Shown here: positions 35,076 through 45,471 of the stretch, piece by piece
How the letters are laid out: each line of letters opens with the position of its first letter
How positions within the stretch are numbered: position 1 is the stretch's first letter
Source of the DNA: Ascaphus truei
Lineage: Eukaryota > Chordata > Amphibia > Anura > Ascaphidae
Assembly (NCBI GenBank): GCA_036426205.1
Contig: WSYH01002471.1
Coordinates: 22,128 to 86,127 of the forward strand
Length of the DNA: 64,000 nt
Direction: 5' to 3'
Translations under genes and position numbers: made by a program
The notes under the pieces: generated by a model
Told to the model about the DNA's origin: nothing
The model's input: only the letters and a program-made list of their open reading frames with translations
Database searches by the model: none

Positions 35076-36980
35076 AGTACACCTTATGATACAATAGCTT
35101 GTGGAACCACCTTTAGCAGCAATAACTTGAAGAAATCGTTTTCTGTATGACTTTATCAGTCTCTCACATCGTTGTGGAGGAATTTTGGCCCACTCTTCTT
35201 TACAACGTTTCTTCAGTTCATTAAAGTTTGTGGGCATTTGTTTATGCACAGCTCTCTTAAGGTCCCGACACAGCATTTCAATCGGGTTGAGGTCTGGACT
35301 TTGTCTGGGTGTCACGCTTGTGCTCTCCTCACAAGCGCAGGGAAAAGGGGAAGGACCCGCTAGCGAGGTGGGGAGGCCGCAGGGGATACGAAGGGAGTAA
35401 GTTGTCTCACAGCTGGGGATCGGTGCACGTAGTCACGTGACCGCGCCGCGTGCATGAGAATGCATGACACGTCCGGAGGTGCGATGCCTACTCAGAGGCA
35501 CGAGTGATCCAGCTGCATGTGCGCGCATGCTCTGACAGCAGAGCGGGAGTGCGCGCGTTCTCAGGCACCAACGCGGGGGTTGCGGGAAGCCAACGCTTCA
35601 GCACAAGATTCTGGAAACGGAAACCAGGAACATGGAACATGGGCATGGAGTCCAGAGCACAAAGTAACATCCAGAGAAGGATTGCTTCTTGGAGAACGTC
35701 CAGACTTCTTAAAGGCAGAGTGACAGAAACAGCAAGGTGCAGCGAAACTAAACATAACATAAGGGTTCTTAGTCTAATCCATTGGCCAAGGAATTATAAG
35801 CCTGCTACCACGTCAAGGTGAACCCTACTAAGCAGGTACCTACACTACCCGACGGTAAACTAACCTCAGTAGTATAAGAGTGACTGTCCCAGTCTTCCGG
35901 AATCCACAGGAGATAAGTAAGGGTCCCAAGGAGGTCCAGGCAGGAGCAGTATGCGATGAGTACTAGCAGGCACCAGGGCTGGTAGCAAAAGACTAATAGC
36001 AGAGAGAAAGTCAAAGAGAGGCTTACTTCCTGTCAGGAGGAAGAGGGCAGGGTTTTCCAGAAAGCAAGATGGCGTTGCTTGCTTCAGAATCCTTAAAGAC
36101 ACAGGATCTTGACTCGCAGCTAGAGAGCGGCGATCAGAAGTAAACAGGTAAGGAAGGAACACGCCGCAGGGGGCATGTTCCGCGCATCGTTACACTGGGC
36201 CATTGCAACACCTTGATTCTTTTCTTTTTCAGCCATTCTGGTGTAGATTTGCTGCTGTGCTTGGGATCATTGTCCTGTTGCATGACCCAATTTCGGCCAA
36301 GCTTTAGCTGTCGGACAGATGGCCTCACATTTGACTCTAGAATACTTTTGTTTACAGAGGAGTTCATGGTCGACTCAATGACTGCAAGTTTCCCAGGTTC
36401 TGTGGCTGAAAAACAAGTCCAAATCATCACCTCTCCACCAACGTGCTTGACAGTTGGTACTGTATGAGGTGTTTGTGCTGATATGTCGCTGTGCATTATG
36501 GCCAAACATCTCATTTTGGTCTTGTCTGTCCAAAGGACATTGTTCCAGAAGTCTTTTGGTTTGTTCAGATGCAACTTTGCAAACCTGTGCTGCAATGTTC
36601 TTTTTAGAGAGAAGAGGCTTTCTCCTTGCAACCATTCCAAACAAACCATACTTGTTCAGTCTTTTTCTAATTGTACTGTCATGAACTTTAACATTTAACA
36701 TGCTAACTGAGGCCTGTAGAGTCTGAGATGTAAATCTTGTTTTTTTTTTTGCAATTTCTCTGAGCATTGCACGGTCTGACATTGGGGTGAATTTGCTGGG
36801 ACGTCTACTCCTGGGAAGATTGGTAATTGTCTTGAATGTTTTCCACTTTTGAATAATCTTTCTCACTGTAGAATGATGTACTATAAATTGTATGGATATG
36901 GCCTTATAACCCTTCCCAGATTAATGGGCAGCAACAATTGCTTCTCTAAGCTCGTTGCTGATGTCTTTCCTCCTTGGCAT
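35073..36980 (-). pseudogene. Tc1 transposase (interrupted by a solo LTR)
   Basis: The start is the ATG at 36,980 (M-P-R-R-K-D-I-S). Reading on: a first helix-turn-helix with a nonsense codon where Gln is expected (A-A-H-stop-S-G), V-R-K-I-I-Q-K-W-K, the second DNA-binding part (L-R-E-I-A-K-K-K-T-R-F-T; R-K-R-L-N-K-Y-G-L), a frameshift near 36,640, then the catalytic domain with W-T-D-K-T-K and Q-Q-D-N-D-P-K-H. The frame stops at 36,195, where an LTR-like insertion sits, and resumes at 35,309 with S-P-D-L-N-P-I-E, which contains the catalytic Glu of the DD34E triad. The C-terminus reaches 35,073. DDE transposases cut and rejoin the element at TA sites. Nonsense, frameshift and insertion all disable this copy. 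Confidence 0.9.
35310..36194. mobile_element. probable solo LTR inside the Tc1 element
   Basis: 885 bp starting TGTCACGC and ending GTTACA (TG...CA ends), flanked by the 5-bp direct repeat CTGGG (35,305-35,309 and 36,195-36,199). Removing the insert and one CTGGG restores the transposase reading across the site. There is no coding capacity of its own. The 5-bp duplication and TG/CA ends fit a solo LTR of a gypsy- or ERV-type element. I saw no clear AATAAA, so the family stays open. Confidence 0.7.
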
Positions 36981-37144
36981 TGTGTTAACACATACCTGAA
37001 TGCTCCAGACACCCAACTGCTAAAACTGTGGCTTTTATAGAGGTGGTCACACTTGCTGATGATCAATTATTCAAGGGCATTTGATTAGCAGCCCCTGTCT
37101 GCTATTTAGCATTTTAATTCCTATGGAAGCAGTAAGGATGTTCT

Positions 37145-37349
37145 TTGTTTTTCACACATAGCTTCTCCATTTTGGCTTTATTTTTGTTAAATAAATCATG
37201 ACACGGTGTAATATGTCATGTGTTGTTGTTTATCTGAGGTTATATTTGCCTAATTTTAAGACCTGCTAAGGAACAGATGATTGTTGTTATGTCCTGATAT
37301 GTAAAACCATAGAATTCAATGAGGGTGTACTTTCTTTTTCACACAACTG
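37145..37349. repeat. Tc1 right terminal inverted repeat
   Basis: Partner of 34,873-35,075. Confidence 0.9.
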
Positions 37350-37416
37350 TATATGTATATATGTGTGTGTGTGTCAAAAAAGTAGGCACACCAAAAGGTA
37401 CAATAAATATGTCAAG

Positions 37417-37448
37417 CTCGAGAAAGGGCTGCTTGACTTGAAACGTCG
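37417..37448 (+). ncRNA. hammerhead-like PLE motif, weak stem
   Basis: CTCGAGAAAGGG ... CTTGAAACG. The conserved boxes are present but only AAG/CTT can pair. The following 100 bases contain 'taggagtgctgtggac', similar to other PLE 3' regions. Confidence 0.4.
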
Positions 37449-37559
37449 CTTTATTATTTATTGTTTGTATCTTACAATGTAATGAAAGTATCTTTATATT
37501 TTTCTAACCTAGGAGTGCTGTGGACATTTTCTATTGTTTTATTGTATGTATATATAAAT

Positions 37560-37795
37560 ATATAATCAAAAAATAAATAGATGATACCATTCTGTGGCTA
37601 ACGAAATGCTTTTATTTGCGCGAGCTTTCGAGATACACTGATCTCTTCTTCGGGGGAAGGACAAGCACAGATAACATTCCAAGAGACACTGTTTTTAAGT
37701 ATACCTTTTGCTTGCTTCATTCATTGTAACATCGCCGGAAGAAGAGATCAGCATTTCGTTATATCACAGAACGGTATCATCTATTCATTTTTTGA
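37560..37795. repeat. inverted repeat with a hammerhead-like motif
   Basis: 37,560-37,606 (aatcaaaaaataaatagatg ...) pairs with 37,751-37,795 (... catctattcattttttgatt). The inner part at 37,625-37,653 on the minus strand reads CCGAAGAA, stem GAGAT ... ATCTC, GAAAGC. Confidence 0.65.
37625..37653 (-). ncRNA. hammerhead-like motif variant
   Basis: Minus strand CCGAAGAA, a five-base stem GAGAT/ATCTC (37,641-37,645 with 37,630-37,634), then GAAAGC. It differs from the GAAACG type. Confidence 0.4.
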
Positions 37796-37799
37796 TTAT

Positions 37800-38078
37800 T
37801 GAAGCTCGGCTAACACGGTACTGATACCTCTACATATACATATATATATATATATGGGGGGGGGGGGTAAAACCATTGCCCTACTCACACGATGCAGAAT
37901 ATAATCAAGCAGTAAGGCTGGAGACACAGTTGGTTGTCGCAAGATGGCGACCGGAGTCTTCTCACTGGCATCCCACGTGAAGGGGATGCTGTGTAGAGCC
38001 GCACGGACCGCAGGAGCTGAACCACCACCAGACGGACGTGACGTCACGCTCCCTCCTCCTCCCGATACTGCTGTCCTC
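37800..38078 (-). repeat. 3' region of PLE family 2
   Basis: Follows the endonuclease frame on the minus strand. It shares 'gggatgccagtgagaagactcc' type sequence and 'ccaaatatccggtttgcggtgtgg' with the leader at 42,120-42,370, as expected for pseudo-LTR copies at both ends. A short TA run and a G-tract lie at 37,835-37,868. Confidence 0.7.
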
Positions 38079-40544
38079 TTACTTGTCTCGTCCCCCACAC
38101 CGCAAACCGGATATTTGGCTTCTACTACTAAGTCTACTCCCCCCTCGTGGATTGGCCTGAACCTCCTCAATGGCTTGACACCGTAAACCTGTGGGGTTTT
38201 TATTGTGATATAAAAGAAAATGGTGAGAGACACTGTGTGTGACCAGTCCCTTTTTTATATTGTAGACATGCTCGTAAATACGTCTCTGAAAAGTCCTCCC
38301 TGTTCTGCCAACATACTGCAAGCCACAAGGGCATTGCAGCAAATAAATTACAAATGATGAATGGCAGTTAATGAATGTTTTAATTGGGTAGCTCTTAGAG
38401 GTAACTGTAGATGTAAACTGTCTAGCATTTATGCTAAAGGAACAGGCCACACACTTAGCACAAGTAAAGAAACCCTTTAGACTCCCTATTTGTTTCTGTT
38501 TGTGCTGTTTAATGGGACAGCTGGGAGCCAATTTTGATTTTAAATTATTGGCCTTGGTGAATATTATATTAGTTTTTTTGGGAAGAATGTCCGCCAACAC
38601 TTCATCTTTAAGTAAAATAGGCCAATATTTATTCAGAATCTGTTTCATTTTAGGGGCCATCTCATTGTACTGTGTTATAAATGCAACTTGTTTGGTGCTT
38701 CTCTCCACCATATCTTTTTACTTGTTTTTATATTTAAGTAAAATTTCTCTTTGTAGATTATTAACTTGGTCAAAAGCCCTGTCAATGAGATCCTCTGGAT
38801 ATTTTCTCATAATGAATTTGTCTTTTAAATCCTTAGCCTGTGTCTTAAAAAATTTCATCATTAGTGCAGTTGCGTTTAAGACGCACCAGCTGACTCTTCG
38901 GAATGTTCCGTAGCCATTGTGGGTTGTGTTGGCTATCTGCGCGTACATAATTGTTAGCCTGTACTGGCTTAAAAAATGTCTTGGTATGTATTGTATTTGC
39001 TCTAATGTAAATGTGAAGATCCAGGAAATCAATGTGCTCCGTGCTAAAATTACAAGTGAATTTAAGGTTATGGTGATTGTGATTAAGGTAAGTGCAAAAA
39101 ACATCAAGTGAAGTTTGGCTGCCTGACCAGACAAAAACACATCGTCAATGTAGCGCCGCCAGAGCACGAGGTTCGCCCCTAGTGGGCAGTTGTTCCAAAT
39201 GAACTCCTCCTCCCAACTGTCCATGAATAAATTGGCATAGCTAGGAGCAAACCTCGTGCCCATGGCGGTGCCACATTTCTGTATGTAATAATTGGAATTA
39301 AAAGTGAAATAATTGTGCGTTAAAATAAACATAATACCATCCACCAAAAAATTCCTTTTGTTTAGTTCAAAATTATTCGTCAGTTCCAACTTGCGTGACA
39401 CGGCTTGGCAGCCTAGTTGATGATCAATCACAGTGTACAGTGATGTAACATCAGCTGTAACTAGTATGTATCCAGGCTGAAACGTGAGTTCTTCTAAAAT
39501 TTGTAATACATGTGTCGTGTCTCGCAAGTAGGATCGGACACTTGTGACAATGGGTTGAAGGTGATAATCGATAAATTGGGATACATTAGAAGTAAGGGAT
39601 GAAATTCCCGAAATAATAGGTCTCCCAGGTGGTGCTGTCAAATGTTTGTGTATTTTAGGTATAAAGTAAAATAAAGGGGTGCGTGGAAACTGTATGGATA
39701 AAAAATTAAATTCGTCCTCACATATGGCCCCAGTTTCCATGCCAGTGGCTAACAGATCGCCAAGTTCGGCCTTGAACTGAACCAAAGGGTCACCTGTAAG
39801 GGGGAGGTATGTGGTCTTATCGCCCAATAATCTCATGGACTCTTTAATGTAATAATCCTTATCCATAACCAAAATACCTCCCCCCTTATCTGCAGACTTA
39901 ATGACTATTGAATCGTTCTTTTCCAAACTGGAAACAGCTTCCTTCTCCTGTACATTAAAATTGTCGTGCTTAATTTTGTATGTACGACATGAATTTTCAA
40001 GATCCGTATTAACCATCTCCACAAAGGAACTGACCAAGTGTCCCTGTGAAAACTTAGGATAAAAAGTGGATGGTTTTTTGAAAAAAAATTGTGGATGGCT
40101 CTCCGTGCTGCACGCTTCACTAGGTTTAATGACTTGGGCAGAAACAGCATCTCTAGCAAAATATTTTTTCAGGGCTAGTTTTCGTGCAAATTTGTGGACA
40201 TCTATAAATACGTTAAAGCTGTTTGGCCCACAAACTGGAGCACATGTCAGACCCTTATTAAGTACCTTCTTTTCAATATTAGTAAGAGGGTACTTACTGA
40301 TATTGAATATATTCGGATATACTGTACTCCTCTTTACTCGATTTCTACCAGCACCTCCTCTTCTCCCTCTGGGCCTGTCTTTCTTTTTTTGTAGTTTGGA
40401 GGGAGGCGAGATTCTAATGGTGGTTTCACAATTTCCACTTCTGGGAAGATGTGTTCTCTTTCCTTCCTCCATTCTAAAAAAGAAACTGTCTCTCATATAT
40501 ATATACTGTGCAGTATTGCAGCCAGCGGGAATAAAATGCTTCAA
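38079..40544 (-). pseudogene. PLE family 2 reverse transcriptase with GIY-YIG endonuclease
   Basis: The RT frame 40,544-38,718 (608 codons) starts in non-element sequence. The element part begins at F-F-R-M-E-E-G-K-R-T-H-L-P-R, a junction also present at the end of ORF1 at 43,915-43,955. RT landmarks: ADKGG 218-222, PPGRPI 305-310, ADVTSLY 364-370, GTAMGTRFAPSYANLF 425-440, YIDDVF 465-470. An extra base just after this (about 39,135) puts the thumb in another frame. A stop near 38,715 separates the endonuclease frame 38,711-38,079, which has C-x2-C-x2-C (84-90), VIYLLQC (121-127) and QYVGRT (132-137). The endonuclease tail is altered after R-C-Q-A-I-E-E-V-Q. The copy is inactive but not very old. 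Confidence 0.9.
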
Positions 40545-40701
40545 TCCCTGCCTAGAAAATACTCAATGAACTCGGGCAAGAAAACAGTCACAAACCCTCA
40601 ATACACCCGGGTATACCCAATTCGTGGGACTAGCCGAGCTCGAATAAGTGTGTCGCCAGTGTACTAAGAACCACAACTCCAACTCTAAAATCAATATTCC
40701 C

Positions 40702-40734
40702 CGCATTTCATGCGCATGCGCGCACTTTCTCAAG
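40702..40734 (-). ncRNA. hammerhead-like PLE motif
   Basis: Minus strand CTTGAGAAA, stem GTGCGC ... GCGCAT, then GAAATGCG. Mirror copy of 41,638. Confidence 0.5.
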
Positions 40735-41637
40735 GGATTCACTACCCCTGGGTCTGAATGGTTTAAATACCCATAGTCCATGCTTGCTATTGGTTAAAAT
40801 GTACATGGTGATATTTAACCACATGGTTATCAGGATAAGGGTGGCGAACAACAAGCCTGGCTGGTCATACATATTCAATAAAAAATCACACCTACACAAC
40901 ATAAACCTAAAAACATATGTAAAAGTTATACAAAAAATTACTAAAAATGTACTAAAAATATAAAATATGAATGAAGCTCACAGAAAGGAACAAAAATGAG
41001 TTATAAAAGCCTTCAATTCGAAATCTATATTTAACCCTTCGGTGAGAGTGTTTTCAATTCAATATATACAGTAGCTTCATGCATACTGGCATGATTAAGT
41101 CTACTCCCCGCTCGTGGATTGGCTGAACCTCCTCAATGGCTTGACACCGTAAAACTGTTCTGGGAAGATGTGTTCTCTTTCCTTCCTCCATTCTAAAAAA
41201 GAAACGTTTTACGGTGTCAAGCCATTGAGGAGGTTCAGGCCAATCCACGAGCGGGGAGTAGACTTAATCATGCCAGTATGCATGAAGCATACTGTATATA
41301 TGAATTGAAAACACTCTCACCGAAGGGGTTAAATATAGATTTCGAATTGAAGGCCTTTTTATAACTCATTTTTGTTCCTTTCTTGTGAGCTTCATTCATT
41401 ATTTATATTTTTAGTACATTTTTAGTAATTTTTTGTATAACTTTTACATATGTTTTTAATGTTTTATGTTGTGTAGGTTTGTGATTTTTATGTATATATG
41501 TATGCCAGCCAGGCTTTGTTGTTCGCCACCCTTATCCTGATAACCATGTGGTTAAATATCACCATGTACATTTTTAACCAATCAGAAGCATGGACTATGG
41601 GTATTTAAACCATTCAGACCCAGGGGTAGTGACATCC

Positions 41638-41670
41638 CTTGAGAAAGTGCGCGCATGCGCATGAAATGCG
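41638..41670 (+). ncRNA. hammerhead-like PLE motif
   Basis: CTTGAGAAA (41,638-41,646), a six-base stem GTGCGC/GCGCAT (41,647-41,652 with 41,657-41,662, one G-U pair) around loop GCAT, then GAAATGCG. The longest stem of the set. Confidence 0.55.
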
Positions 41671-42676
41671 TCGGGAATATTGATTTTAGAGTTGGAGTTG
41701 TGGTTCTTAGTACACTGGCGACACACTTTATTCGAGCTCGGCTAGTCCCACGAATTCGGGTATACCCGGGTGTATTGAGGTTTGTGACTGTTTTCTGCCC
41801 GAGTGCATTGAGGTATTTTCTAGGCAGGGATTGAAGCATTTTATTCCCGCTGGCTGCAATACTGCACAGTATATATATATATATACTGCATTACAATTCA
41901 TGAATTTATGCCATCTGGTAGACACGCGAAGCATTGCAGCCTATTAAATCCTAATCATTATCATTTAACAGATCAGCCGCCCGTCAGCCAGGCATGAACC
42001 CAGGCTGGGAAGGCAAACGCAACGGGGCTTGTTAGAGGTGAGGAGCGGCGCATTCCAGGTATCTGCCAGGTACATACTGGGTATTTGCTCGAATAAAGTG
42101 TGTCGGTGCAGTAGTAGAAGCCAAATATCCGGTTTGCGGTGTGGTCGGATGGTGGCCGATCAGACAGTAAGAAGGACAAGCATGTCATCGGGACGAGGAG
42201 GATGCGCTGACGTCACGTCCGTCCCTGTGATGGTTTAGTTGCCAGCTCTCTGCGGATGCTCCCGTGCCGGCTCCTTACCTACACGCATCCCTTCACGTGG
42301 GATGCCAGTGAGAAGACTCCGGATCGCCATCTTGCGACACACCACCTGTGTCTCCACCTTACTTACTGCTTGATTATTTCCATCGGTGAGTAGGGAAATG
42401 GTTTTTACCCCCCCCCCCCCATTGAAGTCGTCAACTGCACAACAAACCCTACAAAAAGTTGTCATTTAAATATCTTTTCATTATTTATAGTCTGGCTTGG
42501 TGTAATGTTAGTCTGTCCAGTTTTGTCATGTCGTCTTGTGTTGTTTATTGTTACCATGTTACTGGTTTTTATGTCTGTCTTGAACTGGACACTACTGCAC
42601 TAAATCCTTTTCCTTTTTCTTATTTCCAACAATCATCAACACCATCCCTTCGGAGGAATTTTACTCACACAGTCCT

Positions 42677-42905
42677 TTGCACACCCATTGACCACCTAAG
42701 GACTACATTTGGACTATAACCTATATGGTTGGACTTTATTATTGTTAGATCAGGTGCCTGCATTCCCCTTTTTTTCTATGCTATCCCACTGACTGTACTG
42801 TCAGTATCTGTCTGGCTGCCATCACTGTTTTATTTAATTTACACGTGTGTCCCAATAGGGGTATTGTTATTTTCAGCGCTGTTTTGCACCGTCTTTCTTC
42901 TGCTT
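42677..42905 (+). repeat. leader segment, first direct copy
   Basis: Matches 43,955-44,185 almost exactly (for example tgaccacctaaggactacat, cagcgctgttttgcaccgtc). The pair flanks ORF1. Confidence 0.85.
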
Positions 42906-42999
42906 TTGGGTTTTGTTTTGTACAAATTGGTGTTAGCTGCTTATTTATTAATATTAATAATTCACATATTGTTTATTGTTGCAAACTAAGGGATTTAAT

Positions 43000-43971
43000 A
43001 TGAGTTCTTTATTCCGCTTGAGATCACGTAGAAATGTCAATGTAGACCATATTTTTAGTGATCCAAGTTCTGTGCAGTTTGTAGAGAATGCAACAGACGA
43101 TTTTTATCCAATACTTGCTTGGTTAGAGAAAACACCCATGTCAGAGAGTTAGCAATGTTGGGAAGCCACCACACTGAGCAAGTATTTGGAGAATCATCGC
43201 ATCCCAAGGGGTCTGAGAGTTTGAAAAAAGCCAACCGCTGATGCACAAAATGAATCTTTCATGAAGGAGTGGAATGAAATACTTGACCAGTGTTCATTCG
43301 CTCTCATGAAGTTATTAGTGCATCAGCGAAGAAAGACCCTGGCTGATCTAGATGATCAAATTTTAGAAATGAAAATTCAGTTAGATCTGTATAAGGATAG
43401 TAACGAATTGCTTGCACTTGAACCGACCATCAAAAAAAGTTTGGATCAGGCAGAACTGGAACTAGTCCAAATTAAACAACAAAAGTTTTTTAGAGACAAA
43501 CAGGACTATGATTCAGGCTGCCAGAGAGATTGGGCCAAAAAATCAAAGGAGAGCAATACGAATAAGATCGAACAAAAACATCCAAAGGTAATATCAGGAA
43601 CCAAAGAACCTAAAGTTATCAGGAGTAAAAATACATATAGAGATCCGAAAAATGGTCCTAGGAAACAAAATACTAATTTGTTGGTTCCGACACCATTTAT
43701 ACCTGCCAAACTACCAGTGCATGATAAGAACCTCTATTTACAACAAAAGAGAGCCAAGGAACGCTACGACGCACTAGTATTACCCCAGTCAGCTACTGTT
43801 GCAGTCAGTAATAGATATTCATTACTGTCAGAGATAGGCTCCGAGAGTGATGCAGAGAGCATCTCCTATACACCTCTCCCTACACCTGCCATTAAAACCA
43901 ACTTTTCTTTTTTAGAATGGAGGAAGGAAAGAGAACACATCTTCCCAGAAGTCCGTTTGCACACCCATTGA
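43000..43971 (+). pseudogene. PLE family 2 ORF1
   Basis: The ATG at 43,000 (M-S-S-L-F-R-L-R-S-R-R) opens a frame that runs to 43,971 with two in-frame stops, one near 43,150 and one just after the R-I-P-R-G-L-R motif (43,198-43,218). Further on: W-N-E-I-L-D-Q-C-S-F-A-L-M (43,270), a coiled part, K-F-F-R-D-K-Q-D-Y (43,483-43,509), a basic linker with several Asn/Lys runs, and a C-terminal S-N-R-Y-S-L-L-S-E piece. It closes with M-E-E-G-K-R-T-H-L-P, which is also the entry to the RT frame at 40.48 kb, so ORF1 and RT are probably joined or overlapping in the intact element. The motif order is the same as in family 1 at 18,972-19,947. Confidence 0.75.
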
Positions 43972-44185
43972 CCACCTAAGGACTACATTTGGACTATCAC
44001 CTATATGGTTTGGACTTTATTATTGTTAGATCAGGCGCCGGCATTCCCCTTTTTTTCTATGCTATCCCACTGACTGTACTGTCAGTATTTGTCTGGCTGC
44101 CATCACTGTTTTATTTAATTTACACGTGTGTCCCAATAGGGGTATTGTAAATTTTCAGCGCTGTTTTGCACCGTCTTTCTTTTGC
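43955..44185 (+). repeat. leader segment, second direct copy
   Basis: Duplicate of 42,677-42,905. It stops abruptly where the transposase exon begins. Confidence 0.85.
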
Positions 44186-44429
44186 CTATGATAAGGGACG
44201 TTAACATGATCAAGAGAGTGGTCCAGGCCCAGGCATGGATCGACTGTGGAGAAACTTTCCAGGATTGCATCTTCACTGACGAGTCTAGTGTTTCGCTGGA
44301 GAGATTTGCCACCTTTGCATTCCACAAAAAAGGTCATATCTATGAATCCGCGTCCAAAACACTAGGTGAAGATGCATGTGTGGGGTGCCATCTCTAGGCA
44401 TGGACCAGGATGCATCGTCATCTTTGAAG

Positions 44430-44520
44430 GTACAGTAAAATGTATGTCATACACTTTTGCCTTATGCACTGTACTGTACTAGTGTGCAGTTTTTTGAGCA
44501 CTTTTCTTTTCTTGTTATAG
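44430..44520 (+). other. short intron of the transposase pseudogene
   Basis: Exon end ...TTTGAAG|GTACAG, acceptor TTCTTTTCTTGTTATAG|GAATC. Removing 91 bases joins F-E-G-I-M-N in frame. Confidence 0.7.
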
Positions 44521-44692
44521 GAATCATGAATAAAGCTTTCTTCCAAGAGAAAATTGTGCCTGAGATTGTGGAATACATCACACGTGAGTTCCCGGATGAT
44601 CACTGTTTCTACCAGGACAACGATCCGAAGCACACCGCGTCAACAGCGCATATCCTTGAGCGCGGTATCTACTGGGTGAAGACGCCAGCGGA

Positions 44693-44991
44693 GTATGGGG
44701 GCTATGCACTAAGCTCAATGGCTTTGCATTCTGATTTGGCCAAAAAACAGGTTCGTTTAAAAGTGAGGCCGGGGACGCGATTCACTAAGGCCTTGAGCCC
44801 ATTTTTAAACGTACCTGCTCAAAATAGCTCAGAACAGCCACAGCGTACGTGTTGCTTTTTTCCCCTTGCTAGCGTTCTTAACCTTTACGTACGCTAGCTG
44901 ATAGAAAAAAAAGCCTCATGTAACATTTGCATGGAGATTTGCCATCTCCATGCAAGACTCTTACAGGCGGTCGTACCCTAAATAAATTCAT
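44693..44991. other. intron sequence with a MITE-like stretch
   Basis: From the donor GT at 44,693 to the L1 target site. 'gcgattcactaaggccttgag' type sequence suggests a MITE fragment; no coding region. Confidence 0.4.
44976..44991. repeat. L1 target-site duplication, left copy
   Basis: CCCTAAATAAATTCAT, identical to 52,737-52,752. Confidence 0.9.
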
Positions 44992-45471
44992 GTTTTTTTT
45001 TTTAAACTTATTCTTTATTTGTTTTTTTGTTGATAAAAGTGGGGAGTGGGATACAGAACATAAAAAAGGGGAACATGTTACTTGAGATTCACATACTTTT
45101 GTATCATGTGGATAACACATTCAATGGGGAGACAATAATGACATCACTGTTATGACAGTGTTTAAAGTAATGAATACAGAAAATTAACTGAAAAGACTTA
45201 AAATGGGAAAAAGAAAAAAAGAAAATGTCATTGCTTTTAGAATATTCATTTCGTTTGTTGATATATCATACCAGCTTAACATTCGTGCAATTGTGGAGTT
45301 TCCGAAACTGGATACTGGGTACCCTCCAGGCTCACCTCTGCAATTTATACAGTTGCGATTCCTATCACACCAAGGTTACCTCAATAGTGAAGCTCTTGTT
45401 ATTATTATTATTTAGTTCTTTGTTTGTTTTTTCCTAGCTAGTGTGTTTTTACCTCACCTATTTTGTGGTTT
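44992..45471 (-). other. L1 3' UTR and poly(A) tail
   Basis: Non-coding between the ORF2 stop (TGA, 45,474-45,472) and the tail. The minus strand ends in an A-run (44,993-45,003). Confidence 0.8.

Larger units (their letters stand above)
34873..37349 (-). mobile_element. Tc1-like DNA transposon with long TIRs, dead
   Basis: Bounded by TA on both sides (34,871-34,872 and 37,350-37,351). Terminal inverted repeats of about 200 bp begin with the shared run GTTGTGTGAAAAAGAAAGTA. The minus strand carries a Tc1 transposase pseudogene. A probable solo LTR (35,310-36,194) sits inside. Without it the element would be about 1.6 kb, normal for Tc1. Confidence 0.92.
40500..41880. repeat. 1.4-kb palindrome made of PLE family 2 pseudo-LTR
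   Basis: Arms 40,500-41,155 and 41,206-41,880 are inverted copies with small indels. Paired words include 'ttgacaccgtaaaac' / 'gttttacggtgtcaa' at the centre and 'gcagccagcgggaataaaat' / 'attttattcccgctggctgc' at the ends. Each arm holds the tail of the endonuclease ORF, the 3' part and a hammerhead-like motif. The 50-base spacer (41,156-41,205) is not random: it is a copy of the ORF1/RT junction (tgttctctttccttcctcc) on the minus strand. Confidence 0.85.
41206..44185 (+). mobile_element. PLE family 2, 5' part (pseudo-LTR, leader, ORF1)
   Basis: Plus-strand order: endonuclease tail (41,206-41,275), hammerhead-like motif (41,638), leader (41,700-42,999), ORF1 (43,000-43,955), then a second copy of the leader segment (43,955-44,185) in place of the RT. 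The RT-endonuclease half lies on the minus strand at 40,500-38,079. The locus is therefore an inverted arrangement of one family, either two insertions or a broken one. Confidence 0.75.

Noticed and set aside
35310..36194. LTR-like insert as a coding element
   Set aside because: Frames of 60-105 codons on both strands have no domain, and the insert is explained by its TG/CA ends and 5-bp duplication.
42729..42989. 86-codon hydrophobic frame just upstream of PLE family 2 ORF1
   Set aside because: The strand is very T-rich, which alone produces Leu/Phe/Ile-rich frames; similar false frames occur in the leader of family 1 (18,686-18,991) and after the endonuclease of family 3 (62,624 onward). 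No conservation of the residues between families.
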